A stretch of 64,000 bases of DNA. Origin: Oscillospiraceae bacterium. Its GTDB lineage: Bacteria > Bacillota > Clostridia > Oscillospirales > Ruminococcaceae. This document shows positions 42,147 to 50,576 of the stretch, one piece after another. The notes under the pieces were generated by a model. The model had not been told where the DNA came from. It saw only the letters and a list, made by a program, of their open reading frames with translations, and did not search any database. The position numbers and the translations under genes were made by a program. Positions within the stretch are counted from its first letter, which is position 1. Every line of letters starts with the position of its first letter. Location: contig WRCY01000002.1 in the NCBI GenBank assembly GCA_009783695.1, positions 1 through 64,000 on the forward strand, in the 5' to 3' direction.

Positions 42147-42911
42147 CTAAATCTTCTCCAAAACCTCTTTAGCAAGCCTGTTATAAGCCGCAGCGCCTTT
42201 AGAGCTGCTGTCGTAGTAGATAATCGGCTCACCGTGGCTCGGAGCTTCTGATATACGGACATTACGCGGAATTTCAGTTTTAAAAATTAAATCCTCCGGG
42301 AACTTGCCGCGGATGCTTTCCATGACGTCGCGGTTGACCATCAGCCGCTTGTCTAACATTGTAAAGATTATACCAAGCACTTTAACGTGGCGGTTGGTGG
42401 AATTTTTCACGCGCTTTACCGTTGTGAGCAGCTCCGCAACCCCCTCAAGACTGTACGGCTCGCACTGCATGGGGATTATAAGGCTGTCGCAGGCGGAAAT
42501 ACCGTTGAGAGCAAGCACGCCGAGCGACGGCAGACAGTCAATAACGATTATATCATAGTTGTCCTTGATTTGTACAAGCGCCTTACGGAGCTGCAGGGTT
42601 TTAACCTCGAACTGATGCAGGCGGACCTCGGCTTCCGCGAGCAGCTGTGTCGCGGGGATAATGTCGACATTCTTGAAAGCTGTGGAAATCACCGCTTCCG
42701 ACGGGCGGGCTTCGCCCATGAGCACTTCATAAGTCGTATAATCAAGCTCGCGCTTGGAAATTCCGTAGCCCGTGGTGGCGTTGCCCTGCGGGTCAAGGTC
42801 GACGAGCAGAGTTTTCCTGCCAGCCTTGCCGAGCGCGGCGGTGAGATTTATGGCTGTTGTGGTCTTGGCGACACCGCCTTTTTGGTTGACAATTGCTATT
42901 ATTGTTCCCAT
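42147..42911 (-). CDS. soj: Chromosome partitioning ATPase ParA (Soj)
   Basis: 254 residues. Deviant Walker A VNQKGGVAKTTTAINL, switch VDLDPQGNATTGYG, Walker B DIIVIDCLPSLGVLALN, MQCEPYSLEGVAELL. Standard length for chromosomal Soj, with no N-terminal HTH. Start codon ATG 42911 after GGAAACTTTTCACAATT. Confidence 0.96.
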   Translation of the reverse strand: MGTIIAIVNQKGGVAKTTTAINLTAALGKAGRKTLLVDLDPQGNATTGYGISKRELDYTTYEVLMGEARPSEAVISTAFKNVDIIPATQLLAEAEVRLHQFEVKTLQLRKALVQIKDNYDIIVIDCLPSLGVLALNGISACDSLIIPMQCEPYSLEGVAELLTTVKRVKNSTNRHVKVLGIIFTMLDKRLMVNRDVMESIRGKFPEDLIFKTEIPRNVRISEAPSHGEPIIYYDSSSKGAAAYNRLAKEVLEKI

Positions 42912-42958
42912 AATTGTGAAAAGTTTCCTTAAATTTTAGTGTACTTTAAAATTATAAT

Positions 42959-43023
42959 CAATTAACTTGAAAATGCGTGAGCATTTTCAAGTTGCGGTGG
43001 CTTAATTTGATTGCATAGTTAAT
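42959..43023. repeat. Palindromic AACTTGAAAATGC element in the soj leader
   Basis: TTAACTTGAAAATGC GTGA GCATTTTCAAG forms a perfect hairpin, followed by TTGCGGTGGCTTAATTTG and ATTGCATAGTTAATTA. Related elements lie at 17642-17800 and 44957-45035. In the soj transcript it is part of the 5' leader. Confidence 0.7.
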
Positions 43024-43073
43024 TACGCGCTTAAAGCGCGAGCGGCAAGCGTTTGCGCTCGATTGGCATTTTT

Positions 43074-43102
43074 ATTATAGCATAAAATTGAGTACGAGTC
43101 AA
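43074..43102 (-). promoter_or_regulatory. Promoter of the soj-parB-serS operon
   Basis: Minus strand TTGACT (43102-43097), 17 bp, TATAAT (43079-43074). The leader to soj is about 155 nt and contains a GC-rich GCGCTTTAAGCGC dyad and the hairpin above. The 42912-43272 gap otherwise holds parS sites only. Confidence 0.72.
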
Positions 43103-43115
43103 TGACTATATATAG

Positions 43116-43131
43116 AGTTCTACGTGGAACA
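43116..43131. promoter_or_regulatory. parS: parS-like site 1 (one half imperfect)
   Basis: AGTTCTACGTGGAACA, matching TGTTNCACGTGNAACA except at the left edge and one core base. Confidence 0.7.
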
Positions 43132-43155
43132 TTGCACAAGGGTATCTGCATATAG

Positions 43156-43171
43156 TGTTCCACGTGGAACA
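43156..43171. promoter_or_regulatory. parS: parS site 2
   Basis: Perfect palindrome TGTTCCACGTGGAACA between soj and noc. Confidence 0.88.
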
Positions 43172-43272
43172 TTGCTACAAAAAATACCGCCCCGTATGCG
43201 CTCTGCGCAAGAGGGCGGCCGCTCCAAGCATGTCCGGGAGGAAAAATATTTGCCCGGACACAGAGCAATAGT

Positions 43273-44088
43273 TTATTTGAGGGGGATTTTTACAATGTAT
43301 TCGACGAAATCATCGGTACGGTTTTTAATAGCCTCACATTCAATTCCCGCATTTTTCATAGATTCGATTGTTTTGTTAAAAGTGTTGATGTAGAGTCCGA
43401 CATGCTTAAAAGCCCAGACGTGCTTTTTCCTTATGACGGGTTTTTCACCGAGGATTTCTGCGACGAGCTTGTCGGTTTGCAAGGTGTTGAGCCCAAGCGT
43501 TCCGATTTTTTCTATGGCAGAAATTCGTTTTTCGGGAGGGAGCTTTAAGAGTGAGCGGGCTTGCCTTTCGTTAAGGCGGAAGCGAAGAGCGAGGTTTTTT
43601 TCTTCGTCGGTAAGACGGAGCAGGCGAAGCTTGTTCGCTACTGTGGATTGCGCGATTCCGAGCCTTGTGGCGCAGTCTTCCTGCGTGATTCCGTAATGGT
43701 CAATAAGACATTTTATAGCGAGGGCTTCCTCTATGTAGTTGAGGTCAGCGCGCTGAATATTTTCAAGCACGGCGAAAATCGCGGAACCCTCATCGTCGGT
43801 ATTTATAACAATGCAAGGAATCTGTTCCATGTTAATGAGCTTTGCGGCGCGGAGCCTGCGTTCGCCGGAAATAAGCTCGTAACCCGTGCTGTCGAGCCTG
43901 CGGACAGTCACCGGCTGCAGCATACCGTTCTGCCTTATGCTGACGGCAAGCTGCGAAAGCTCGTAGTCGTCGAAAATAACACGCGGTTGTGCGGGATTCG
44001 GTACTATGGCGGCAACAGGGATTTCAACGACGCGGTTGACAGGGGTTTCGTATGGATTGTGCTTTTGAAAAAGTGGTTTAAGAGCCAT
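43273..44088 (-). CDS. noc: ParB-family nucleoid occlusion protein Noc
   Basis: 271 residues with ParB/Spo0J domain: IPVAAIVPNPAQPRVIFDDYEL, YELISGERRLRAAKLI, ENIQRADLNYIEEALAI, HTH QEDCATRLGIAQSTVANKLRLL. Called Noc by its place next to rsmG with a separate parB two genes on. An N-terminal amphipathic helix, as in Bacillus Noc, is only weakly suggested (MALKPLFQKHN). It could instead be a second ParB. Confidence 0.83.
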   Translation of the reverse strand: MALKPLFQKHNPYETPVNRVVEIPVAAIVPNPAQPRVIFDDYELSQLAVSIRQNGMLQPVTVRRLDSTGYELISGERRLRAAKLINMEQIPCIVINTDDEGSAIFAVLENIQRADLNYIEEALAIKCLIDHYGITQEDCATRLGIAQSTVANKLRLLRLTDEEKNLALRFRLNERQARSLLKLPPEKRISAIEKIGTLGLNTLQTDKLVAEILGEKPVIRKKHVWAFKHVGLYINTFNKTIESMKNAGIECEAIKNRTDDFVEYIVKIPLK

Positions 44089-44276
44089 TTTACATTCCTC
44101 TATCTTGTGACTTGGAGAAGAGTTATCCCCTAAATATATGATAACAGAAAAAAGTTGAAGTTTCCATAAGAAAATTTCAACCTTTTGTGAGGGAATTCTA
44201 TCATTGCGGACGGTATGCGGGGCGTTTTGACGTAAAAATAAAAAAAGCAGAATGAATTAATGCGAAGTGTGTAGAT

Positions 44277-44942
44277 TTAAGTCAACGGATTTTTTGATAT
44301 GTTTATTCTTTGCCTCGGAAATTTAGCGGGCGTTTCCTTAACTTTTCTTATTATTATCAGGCTTCTCCTGTCCCCGGACGGCAGCGTGTAATTCTTCACG
44401 TCCTCTGTTTCTCCGCCAAGAGCAGCAAGCGCGCCGTCTGCATTCTCGGATTCCGGGCCCTTCATCGCGAGCATAAGTCCGCCGATTTTTACGAAAGGCA
44501 GGCAAAACTCACATAGCGCGGGAAGCTTCGCGACCGCGCGGGAAACGGCGATACCGAACCTCTCGCGGTATTCGTGCTTTAAGGAGAGCTCCTCGCTCCG
44601 CCCGTGCACGACATCATACTCCAAGCCGAGCTCGTCCCGTAAAAGTGCGAGATAATCCACACGCTTACGTAAGCTGTCGAGCATTGTAATCCTCAGGTCG
44701 GGACGGTAAATTTTCCACACAACCCCGGGAAAGCCTGCCCCCGTGCCGACATCAATAACCGATGTTCCACGTGGAACATTTTCAGACATAAGCTTAAGCG
44801 GAAACGCACTGTCAAAAAAATGCTTCTCCCAAACCTGAGTCGGCTCTTTAATCGCCGTAAGATTCACTTTTTTGTTATATTCGAGCATAAAACAGGAAAG
44901 CTTTTCCAATAATCTTCTTTGCTCGTTATTAAATTCAATCAT
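44277..44942 (-). CDS. rsmG: 16S rRNA (guanine(527)-N7)-methyltransferase
   Basis: 221 residues from ATG 44942 (MIEFNNEQRRLLEKL), SD GAGGAAA. SAM motif VIDVGTGAGFPGVVWKI, then MLDSLRKRVDYLALL and AVSRAVAKLPALCEFCLPF. Methylates G527 of 16S rRNA. A perfect parS lies inside the coding sequence at 44763-44778 (encodes part of NVPRGTSV). Confidence 0.94.
   Translation of the reverse strand: MIEFNNEQRRLLEKLSCFMLEYNKKVNLTAIKEPTQVWEKHFFDSAFPLKLMSENVPRGTSVIDVGTGAGFPGVVWKIYRPDLRITMLDSLRKRVDYLALLRDELGLEYDVVHGRSEELSLKHEYRERFGIAVSRAVAKLPALCEFCLPFVKIGGLMLAMKGPESENADGALAALGGETEDVKNYTLPSGDRRSLIIIRKVKETPAKFPRQRINISKNPLT
44763..44778. promoter_or_regulatory. parS: parS site 3, inside rsmG
   Basis: Perfect TGTTCCACGTGGAACA. 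The palindrome is read as coding sequence, which constrains residues near position 57 of RsmG. Confidence 0.88.
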
Positions 44943-44956
44943 AAATTTCCTCAACT

Positions 44957-45035
44957 TTATAATTAATTAGCTTGAAAATGCGTTAGCATTTCCAAGGTGC
45001 GGCGGTTGCCTGTAATACCACCGGATTGCATACTT
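44957..45035. repeat. Palindromic AACTTGAAAATGC-type element between mnmG and rsmG
   Basis: ATTAGCTTGAAAATGC GTTA GCATTTCCAAG, followed by GTGCGGCGG and GGATTGCATACTTAATAAG. No ORF is supported between 44943 and 45139. Confidence 0.6.
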
Positions 45036-45139
45036 AATAAGTTTATGAACGAGGGTATCGAATCCGCACAAGTCGTGTCACGGGCTGGTGAATCTAACGC
45101 GTCATCCCGTAAAACAACTGCTCAAGCCCGCAGTTTCTT

Positions 45140-46990
45140 CTATTTCGCAGCCAGCCAAATCAGCAGTACCGCCACATCCGCGGGATTAACCCCCGAAATT
45201 CTGCCCGCCTGCCCGACAGAAAGCGGTTTATGCAGGTTCAGCTTCTCCGCCGCCTCAATGCTTAATCCGCGAATTTCTCTGTAATCCTGACCCGCCGGCA
45301 GCAGCTTCTCTTCCAATCCCCGCGCCTTTTTAATCTGCTCGAGCTGCATTTTTATATATCCCTCGTACTTAACCTCAATCTGCACTTTTTCACGAAGCCG
45401 CGGCGGTAACCCGCTGTCGTCAAGCTTAACTTGAGCTAAATCTTCATAACAAATCTGCGGCCGGCGAAGCAGCTCCGCGATTTTAACGCCGTTCACAATC
45501 GGCGTAGTCCCGCGCTCCTCAAGCATTTTGTTAAGCTCTGCCGTCGGTTTCGCTGTAGTTTTTTTAAGGCGTTTTATCTCGCTCTGAATTTTTTCCTGTG
45601 ATTCGCGGAACACCTCAAAGCGCTCCCTGCTGAGCAGTCCCAGCTCCAATCCGATGTCCGCGAGCCGCTCGGGCGCGTTGTCCTGCCGTAAAAAAAGACG
45701 GTACTCTGAGCGCGAGGTCATCATTCGGTACGGTTCGTCGCAGCCTTTTGTTACTAAATCGTCAATGAGCGTCCCGATGTATGACGACGCCCGCGGCAAA
45801 ATAAAAAGCTCCTGCCCTTTGCATTTCCGCGCGGCGTTAATGCCGGCGATAACCCCCTGCCCTGCCGCTTCCTCATAGCCCGATGTCGAGTTAAACTGCC
45901 CTGCCGAGAAAAGTCCGCTGATTTCCTTGAACTCAAGCGTCGCGTATAAATCCAGCGGGTCGCAGCAATCGTACTCAATCGCATAAGCATAGCGCATAAT
46001 TTCCGCGTTTTCAAGCCCCTCAATCGTTCGTAAAAACGCTTCCTGTACGTCTACGGGCAGGCTCGATGATACGCCTTGCAAATACATTTCATCGGTATCA
46101 AGTCCCATCGGCTCAATAAAAATCTGATGCCTGTCCTTGTCCGAAAACCTCACAAGCTTGTCCTCGATACTCGGGCAGTAACGCGCTCCCGTGGCTTTTA
46201 TCCTGCCGCTGTACATCGGCGAGCGGTGTATATTTTCGCGGATAATCGCATGCGTTTTTTCGTTTGTATAAGTAATATGGCATGGAACTTTGTTTTCCAA
46301 AATCCCCCCGTAATCAAAGGAAAACGGCGTTACGGTATCATCGCCGCTTTGCTCCTGAAGCTCTGAAAAATCAATCGAGCGGCGATGGACTCTTGCGGGC
46401 GTTCCCGTTTTGAAGCGGCGCAGGTGAATTCCAGCTGCCGCAAGCGACGCACTAAGCCCCGCAGCCGGGAGAACCCCGTCCGCCCCGCTCGAATATGACT
46501 GCTCGCCTATATGAATCTTAGAATCAAGATAAGTTCCCGAAGCTATTACAACCGCGTTTGCAGAATAAAAAAGCCCGAGCCGCGTCCGCACTCCTTTGAC
46601 CGCTCCGCTCTCAATCATAATATCAATAATTTCGTCCTGTTTAATCTCAAGCCCAGCCTGTGTTTCAAGGCACTGTTTCATATAAAGATGATAGGCGTTT
46701 CTGTCGCACTGCGTCCGCAGCGCGTGCACAGCAGCGCCTTTGCCCCTGTTCAGCGTCCGCGACTGAATCGTGCAGGCGTCCGCCGCTTTACCCATCTCGC
46801 CGCCGAGCGCGTCAATTTCAGACACAATCTGCCCCTTTGCGGAGCCGCCGATGCTGGGATTGCACGGCAGGTTTGCGATTGTATCAAGCGAAAGGCAGAA
46901 AACAGCAGTCCTCGCGCCGAGCCGAGCCGCAGCGAGTGCCGCCTCGCAGCCCGCATGCCCCGCGCCTATTATAATTACGTCGTAGTTCAT
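45140..46990 (-). CDS. mnmG: tRNA uridine 5-carboxymethylaminomethyl synthesis enzyme MnmG
   Basis: 616 residues, FAD enzyme modifying wobble U34 with MnmE. FAD motif YDVIIIGAGHAGCEAALAAARLG, then NLPCNPSIGGSAKGQIV, DALGGEMGKAADACTIQ, RTLNRGKGAAV. GidA-associated C-terminal helical domain at ~540-616 (GLSIEAAEKLNLHKPLSVGQA). mnmE is not in the window. Start at 46990 directly after the leader repeat (AAAGGGCTTAATGAAAAC). Confidence 0.96.
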   Translation of the reverse strand: MNYDVIIIGAGHAGCEAALAAARLGARTAVFCLSLDTIANLPCNPSIGGSAKGQIVSEIDALGGEMGKAADACTIQSRTLNRGKGAAVHALRTQCDRNAYHLYMKQCLETQAGLEIKQDEIIDIMIESGAVKGVRTRLGLFYSANAVVIASGTYLDSKIHIGEQSYSSGADGVLPAAGLSASLAAAGIHLRRFKTGTPARVHRRSIDFSELQEQSGDDTVTPFSFDYGGILENKVPCHITYTNEKTHAIIRENIHRSPMYSGRIKATGARYCPSIEDKLVRFSDKDRHQIFIEPMGLDTDEMYLQGVSSSLPVDVQEAFLRTIEGLENAEIMRYAYAIEYDCCDPLDLYATLEFKEISGLFSAGQFNSTSGYEEAAGQGVIAGINAARKCKGQELFILPRASSYIGTLIDDLVTKGCDEPYRMMTSRSEYRLFLRQDNAPERLADIGLELGLLSRERFEVFRESQEKIQSEIKRLKKTTAKPTAELNKMLEERGTTPIVNGVKIAELLRRPQICYEDLAQVKLDDSGLPPRLREKVQIEVKYEGYIKMQLEQIKKARGLEEKLLPAGQDYREIRGLSIEAAEKLNLHKPLSVGQAGRISGVNPADVAVLLIWLAAK

Positions 46991-47050
46991 GTTTTCATTA
47001 AGCCCTTTCTTCGCTAACTATAAATGAAAAGTTTCATTTTCCCCGATTAA
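46991..47050 (-). repeat. Leader repeat before mnmG
   Basis: Minus strand: AATCGGGGAAAATGAAAC, TTTTCATTTATAG, GCGAAGAAAGGGCTTAATG, AAAACATG. One copy. Confidence 0.85.
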
Positions 47051-47086
47051 GCATCGTTTATTTAAGATTAAATTTCCTCTTGTGAA

Positions 47087-47107
47087 AGGGCGCGTAAATC
47101 GCGCCCT
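47087..47107. other. GC-rich hairpin downstream of the module D operon
   Basis: AGGGCGCG TAAAT CGCGCCCT. It lies beyond the stop of the 65-residue gene and could end that transcript, but there is no good T tract on the minus strand. Confidence 0.4.
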
Positions 47108-47117
47108 ACGTTTATAT

Positions 47118-47315
47118 TCATTTTAAATCAGCAATAATTTTTTCAACATAAGCTACGTCTTCAGCTTCCATTGCTGCAGTTTTACGCGCTATAAGCTCTT
47201 CAATACCGCTAATGGAGTTTCCCTCCTTATCGTTCAATGCTTTCAGCTTCAACAGGTCAAATAATTCAATTTTTAGTGCTGAACGAAGTTCTATGCTGCC
47301 AGCCATTTGATTCAT
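47118..47315 (-). CDS. Small protein coupled to XRE D (up to 65 residues)
   Basis: Charged, helical small protein (SIELRSALKIELFDLLKLKA; GIEELIARKTAAMEAEDVAYVEKII). Its first ATG overlaps the XRE D stop as ATGA (47312-47315). The second Met (47306) is better spaced from GGAG and may be the true start. No family recognised. The arrangement, a repressor followed by a coupled small ORF, also occurs at XRE F. Confidence 0.55.
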   Translation of the reverse strand: MNQMAGSIELRSALKIELFDLLKLKALNDKEGNSISGIEELIARKTAAMEAEDVAYVEKIIADLK

Positions 47316-47530
47316 CTCCTTTCAGGACAGTCCGACCGCCCGACCAGATAATCAAGCGACACGTCAAAATAATCTGCAAGCGCAATAAGATTTTCAAATA
47401 AGGGTTTTTGTTCGTTAATCTCATAGCTTTGATATGCACGCTCTGCTATTTTTGTATCGTTGGCTACTTGTTTTTGTGTTAGCTTTTTTGATTTTCTTAT
47501 TGTTTTTAAGCGTTCTGAAAATTCAATCAT
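47312..47530 (-). CDS. XRE repressor of module D (72 residues)
   Basis: ATG 47530 (MIEFSERLKTIRKSK), SD GAGGA. HTH LTQKQVANDTKIAERAYQSYEI, then LADYFDVSLDYLVGRSDCPERR. Divergent from partner D at 47637; operator pair between them. Inserted between mnmG and gyrA. Confidence 0.86.
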   Translation of the reverse strand: MIEFSERLKTIRKSKKLTQKQVANDTKIAERAYQSYEINEQKPLFENLIALADYFDVSLDYLVGRSDCPERR

Positions 47531-47558
47531 AAAAATCCTCAAAATATTTTAAAAGGTA

Positions 47559-47616
47559 TTGACACGCGGATATATGCGTGGTATAATATAAACAATAACA
47601 CGCGGATATACGCGTT
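47559..47616 (+). promoter_or_regulatory. Module D promoter with two near-identical palindromes
   Basis: TTGACA (47559-47564), 17 bp, TATAAT (47582-47587). CACGCGGATATATGCGTG at 47563-47580 fills the spacer, and CACGCGGATATACGCGTT lies at 47599-47616 downstream of the -10. This is the clearest operator pair in the window. Confidence 0.85.
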
Positions 47617-47636
47617 ATTTAAAAGGAGAAACCACC

Positions 47637-47876
47637 ATGAAAGACTTATTCGACGGACTTCTTATTAACTACATCAAAACAACAGACGTGAAGTTTGATG
47701 AGCGCATTGAAGAAATCGAACAAAAACTTAAAAAGAGTTTAAATGAAGAGGAACACGAGCTTCTGCTCGATTATGCAAACGCGCATTTTGACTACATTCA
47801 CAGCCGCTCTGTAGAGAATTTCAAGCAAGGCTTCTGGACGGGTTTTGAAATCAGAGGGGATTTGATGGAATATTGA
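47637..47876 (+). CDS. Partner protein of XRE module D (79 residues)
   Basis: MKDLFDGLLINYIKTTD at the start, LKKSLNEEEHELLLDYANAHFDYI in the middle and FKQGFWTGFEIRGDLMEY at the end. SD AAAAGGAGAAACCACC. Convergent with gyrA, whose stop codon lies 4 bp away. Unknown function; paralogue of the other four partners. Confidence 0.68.
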   Translation: MKDLFDGLLINYIKTTDVKFDERIEEIEQKLKKSLNEEEHELLLDYANAHFDYIHSRSVENFKQGFWTGFEIRGDLMEY

Positions 47877-47880
47877 CGTG

Positions 47881-50448
47881 TCATTCCTCGTCGTCTGCTT
47901 GTTCTGCTTCCTCTATCTCTTCAATCTCTTCCGCTTCCGCCGCCTCTAAAGCCGCCGCTTCCGCTTCGTCGTCGCTGTTTTCGATTACCTCGACTTCCTC
48001 GAAATCCTCGCCCTCGTCATGCTCGGTTCTCGTGAACGTCACCACGCGAGAATCCGCGCCGAGTCTCATAACCCTCACTCCGCACGCATACCGCCCCATA
48101 ACCCGCAAATCATTTGCGCGGATTCGGATAATAACGCCCTCGTCGTTAATCAGAATTACGTCGTCGTCCTCGTACAGCGAGCGGATTCCGCAGACCTGCC
48201 CGCGCTCCGGCGTAATGCGGTAGTTTGTAAGCCCCTTGCCGCCGCGGTTTTGCTTGCGGTAGGAGGAAATACCCGCACGCCTGCCCATTCCGCGTTCGGT
48301 CACGGTCAGAATCGTGCAGCTCTCGTCATAGACTTTCGCCGCGCCGACCACGAAGTCGCCCTCGCGCAATCTTATAGAACGCACACCCCGCGCCGTTCTG
48401 CCCATATCGCGTGCTCTTGATTCCTCAAAGTGAATCGCGTACCCCTGCGCCGTCGCAATCAGCACAGAGCTGTCGCCCTCCGTCAGGTGCGCCGCCGCGA
48501 TTTCATCGCCCTCGTTGAGCGTAATCGCACGCAAGCCGTTCTTGCGCACGTTCTTGTAATTGGAAAGCGCCGTGCGTTTAATCAGTCCTTGCCTTGTCAC
48601 GCAGACGAAGTACTTATTCTCGGCAAAGTCTGAAGTCTTGAGCATCGCGGCAATCTGCTCGCCGTCGGAAAGGTTCAGCAGATTTACAATGTTCGTGCCG
48701 CGGCTTTGCTTTGAGCCCTCGGGAATCTCGTAGCACTTGAGCTTGTACATGTTCCCGAAATTCGTCACAAACAAAATATTATCATGAGTCGAGGAGATAA
48801 ATATGTTCTCCACGAAGTCCTCTTCCCGCTGCTTCATGCCGGAAACGCCCTTGCCGCCCCGCTTTTGCAGGTTATACACTTCAGAGAGCTGCCGCTTTAT
48901 ATAGCCCTTGTTAGTATACGTCAACACACATTCCTCTACAGGAATCAAGTCTTCTATATCGACCTCGCCGCTGACCGCCTCAATGCTCGTCCGACGTTCA
49001 TCGCCGAATTTTTTGGTAACGGCGGCAAGCTCCTCCGAAATAATCGTAAGAATTTTTGTACGGTCTTGCAATATCGCGGTAAGCTCGCTAATTTTGACGT
49101 TCAGAGCCGCGAGCTCCTCCTCAATGTCAATGCGCCCGAGCTTGGTAAGCTGAATAATCCTCATCTGCGCGATTGCTTCCGCTTGAATTTCAGTAATCCC
49201 GAACCGTTCAATCAGCCGCTGCTTCGCCTGCGCCGGGTCGTCGGAGCCGCGAATGATTCTGATAACTTCGTCAATATGGTTAATAACGAGCATGAAGCCC
49301 TCAAGAATGTGCGCGCGCGCCTCCGCTTTCCTTAAGTCGAACCTTGTGCGGCGGGTAACAACCTCCTCTTGAAACGCTAAATAATGCTCCAGCATTTGTT
49401 TCAGCGTCAGCACCCTCGGCACGCCGTCCACCAGCGCCAGCATAATCACGCCGATTGTAACTTGCAGCTGCGTGAACGAATAGAGCTTGTTTAATACCAC
49501 GTTTGAGTTCGCGCCGCGCGTGAGGTCAATAACAATCTTCATGCCCGTGCGGTCGCTTTCGTCGCGCATGGCGGAAATGCCGTCGATTTTCTTGTCGCGT
49601 ATTAAGTTCCCGATATTTACAAGCAGGTTTTCTTTCTTGAGCATATAAGGGATTTCCGTAATTATAATACGTTCGTTTTTATCGCGTTCCTGTATTTCCG
49701 CGCGCCCGCGCAGAGTAATCTTTCCTCTGCCCGTATAATACGCAGAGCGAATCCCCGCGTGCCCCATGATTATGCCGCCCGTCGGAAAGTCGGGGCCCTT
49801 GATTGCGGACATCAACGTTTCCGGGCCGACGTCGGGGTTGTCAATCAGCATTTGTATAGCCGCGCTTACTTCATTAAGGTTATGCGGGGGTATATCCGCC
49901 GCCATGCCTACGGCAATGCCCGACGAGCCGTTGAGCAGCAGGTTCGGCAGCCGCGACGGCAGGACAGACGGCTCTTTTTCGCTATCGTCATAGTTCGGCA
50001 CAAAGTCAATCGTGTCCTTGTTTATATCGCGCAGCATCTCCTCGGAAATCCGCGACAGCCGCGCCTCCGTATATCTGTAAGCCGCGGCTTTATCGCCGTC
50101 GATTGAGCCGAAGTTCCCGTGCCCGTCCACCAGCGGATACCGAAGCGAGAAGTTCTGCGCCATGCGCACCAGCGCATCATAAACGCCCTGGTCGCCGTGC
50201 GGATGGAAGTCGCGTATAACCGCGCCGACAGTCGCTGCACATTTTTTATAAGGCTTGTCGGGCGTCAGCCCCTCTTTAAACTGTGAGTACAGAATCCGCC
50301 TGTGTACCGGCTTGAGTCCGTCGCGTACGTCCGGCAGCGCGCGCGCCACAATTACCGACATGGAGTAGTCCATGAACGAGGTTCGCATTTCTTTTTCTAT
50401 ATCGCGTGTTATGATTTTTTCGTCCGGATGCATAAGTTTGATTTCCAT
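47881..50448 (-). CDS. gyrA: DNA gyrase subunit A
   Basis: 855 residues. N-terminal breakage-reunion domain with catalytic Tyr in AAYRYTEARLSRI. The C-terminal beta-pinwheel has the GyrA box QKRGGKGVSG, which separates it from ParC. The QRDR reads HPHGDQGVYDALVRMAQ: the position usually Ser/Thr (E. coli 83) is Gln. The tail is very acidic (EEIEEIEEAEQADDEE). Pairs with gyrB at 52581, but the XRE modules and a YcxB-like gene lie between. Confidence 0.96.
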   Translation of the reverse strand: MEIKLMHPDEKIITRDIEKEMRTSFMDYSMSVIVARALPDVRDGLKPVHRRILYSQFKEGLTPDKPYKKCAATVGAVIRDFHPHGDQGVYDALVRMAQNFSLRYPLVDGHGNFGSIDGDKAAAYRYTEARLSRISEEMLRDINKDTIDFVPNYDDSEKEPSVLPSRLPNLLLNGSSGIAVGMAADIPPHNLNEVSAAIQMLIDNPDVGPETLMSAIKGPDFPTGGIIMGHAGIRSAYYTGRGKITLRGRAEIQERDKNERIIITEIPYMLKKENLLVNIGNLIRDKKIDGISAMRDESDRTGMKIVIDLTRGANSNVVLNKLYSFTQLQVTIGVIMLALVDGVPRVLTLKQMLEHYLAFQEEVVTRRTRFDLRKAEARAHILEGFMLVINHIDEVIRIIRGSDDPAQAKQRLIERFGITEIQAEAIAQMRIIQLTKLGRIDIEEELAALNVKISELTAILQDRTKILTIISEELAAVTKKFGDERRTSIEAVSGEVDIEDLIPVEECVLTYTNKGYIKRQLSEVYNLQKRGGKGVSGMKQREEDFVENIFISSTHDNILFVTNFGNMYKLKCYEIPEGSKQSRGTNIVNLLNLSDGEQIAAMLKTSDFAENKYFVCVTRQGLIKRTALSNYKNVRKNGLRAITLNEGDEIAAAHLTEGDSSVLIATAQGYAIHFEESRARDMGRTARGVRSIRLREGDFVVGAAKVYDESCTILTVTERGMGRRAGISSYRKQNRGGKGLTNYRITPERGQVCGIRSLYEDDDVILINDEGVIIRIRANDLRVMGRYACGVRVMRLGADSRVVTFTRTEHDEGEDFEEVEVIENSDDEAEAAALEAAEAEEIEEIEEAEQADDEE

Positions 50449-50515
50449 TTATACTTTATTAAGCCTTTCTTCACAAACGAATCACGGTAACAACGTTTTC
50501 CCTGATTCAGCTGTA
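50449..50515 (-). repeat. Leader repeat before gyrA
   Basis: Minus strand: AATCAGGGAAAACGTTG, TTACCGTGATTC, GTGAAGAAAGGCTTAATAAA, then a start 10 bases on. The reading frame from GTGAAGAAA is not open into gyrA here, unlike other copies. Confidence 0.75.
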
Positions 50516-50576
50516 TTTTTTTAACCTTTTTCCTGTTCTTATTAAATTTAAGCGAATACTGCCTGCGGTGTTGCCG

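Noticed and set aside
43273..44088. Duplicate parB rather than noc
   Set aside because: Place beside rsmG and presence of a separate parB next to soj favour Noc, though sequence alone does not settle it.
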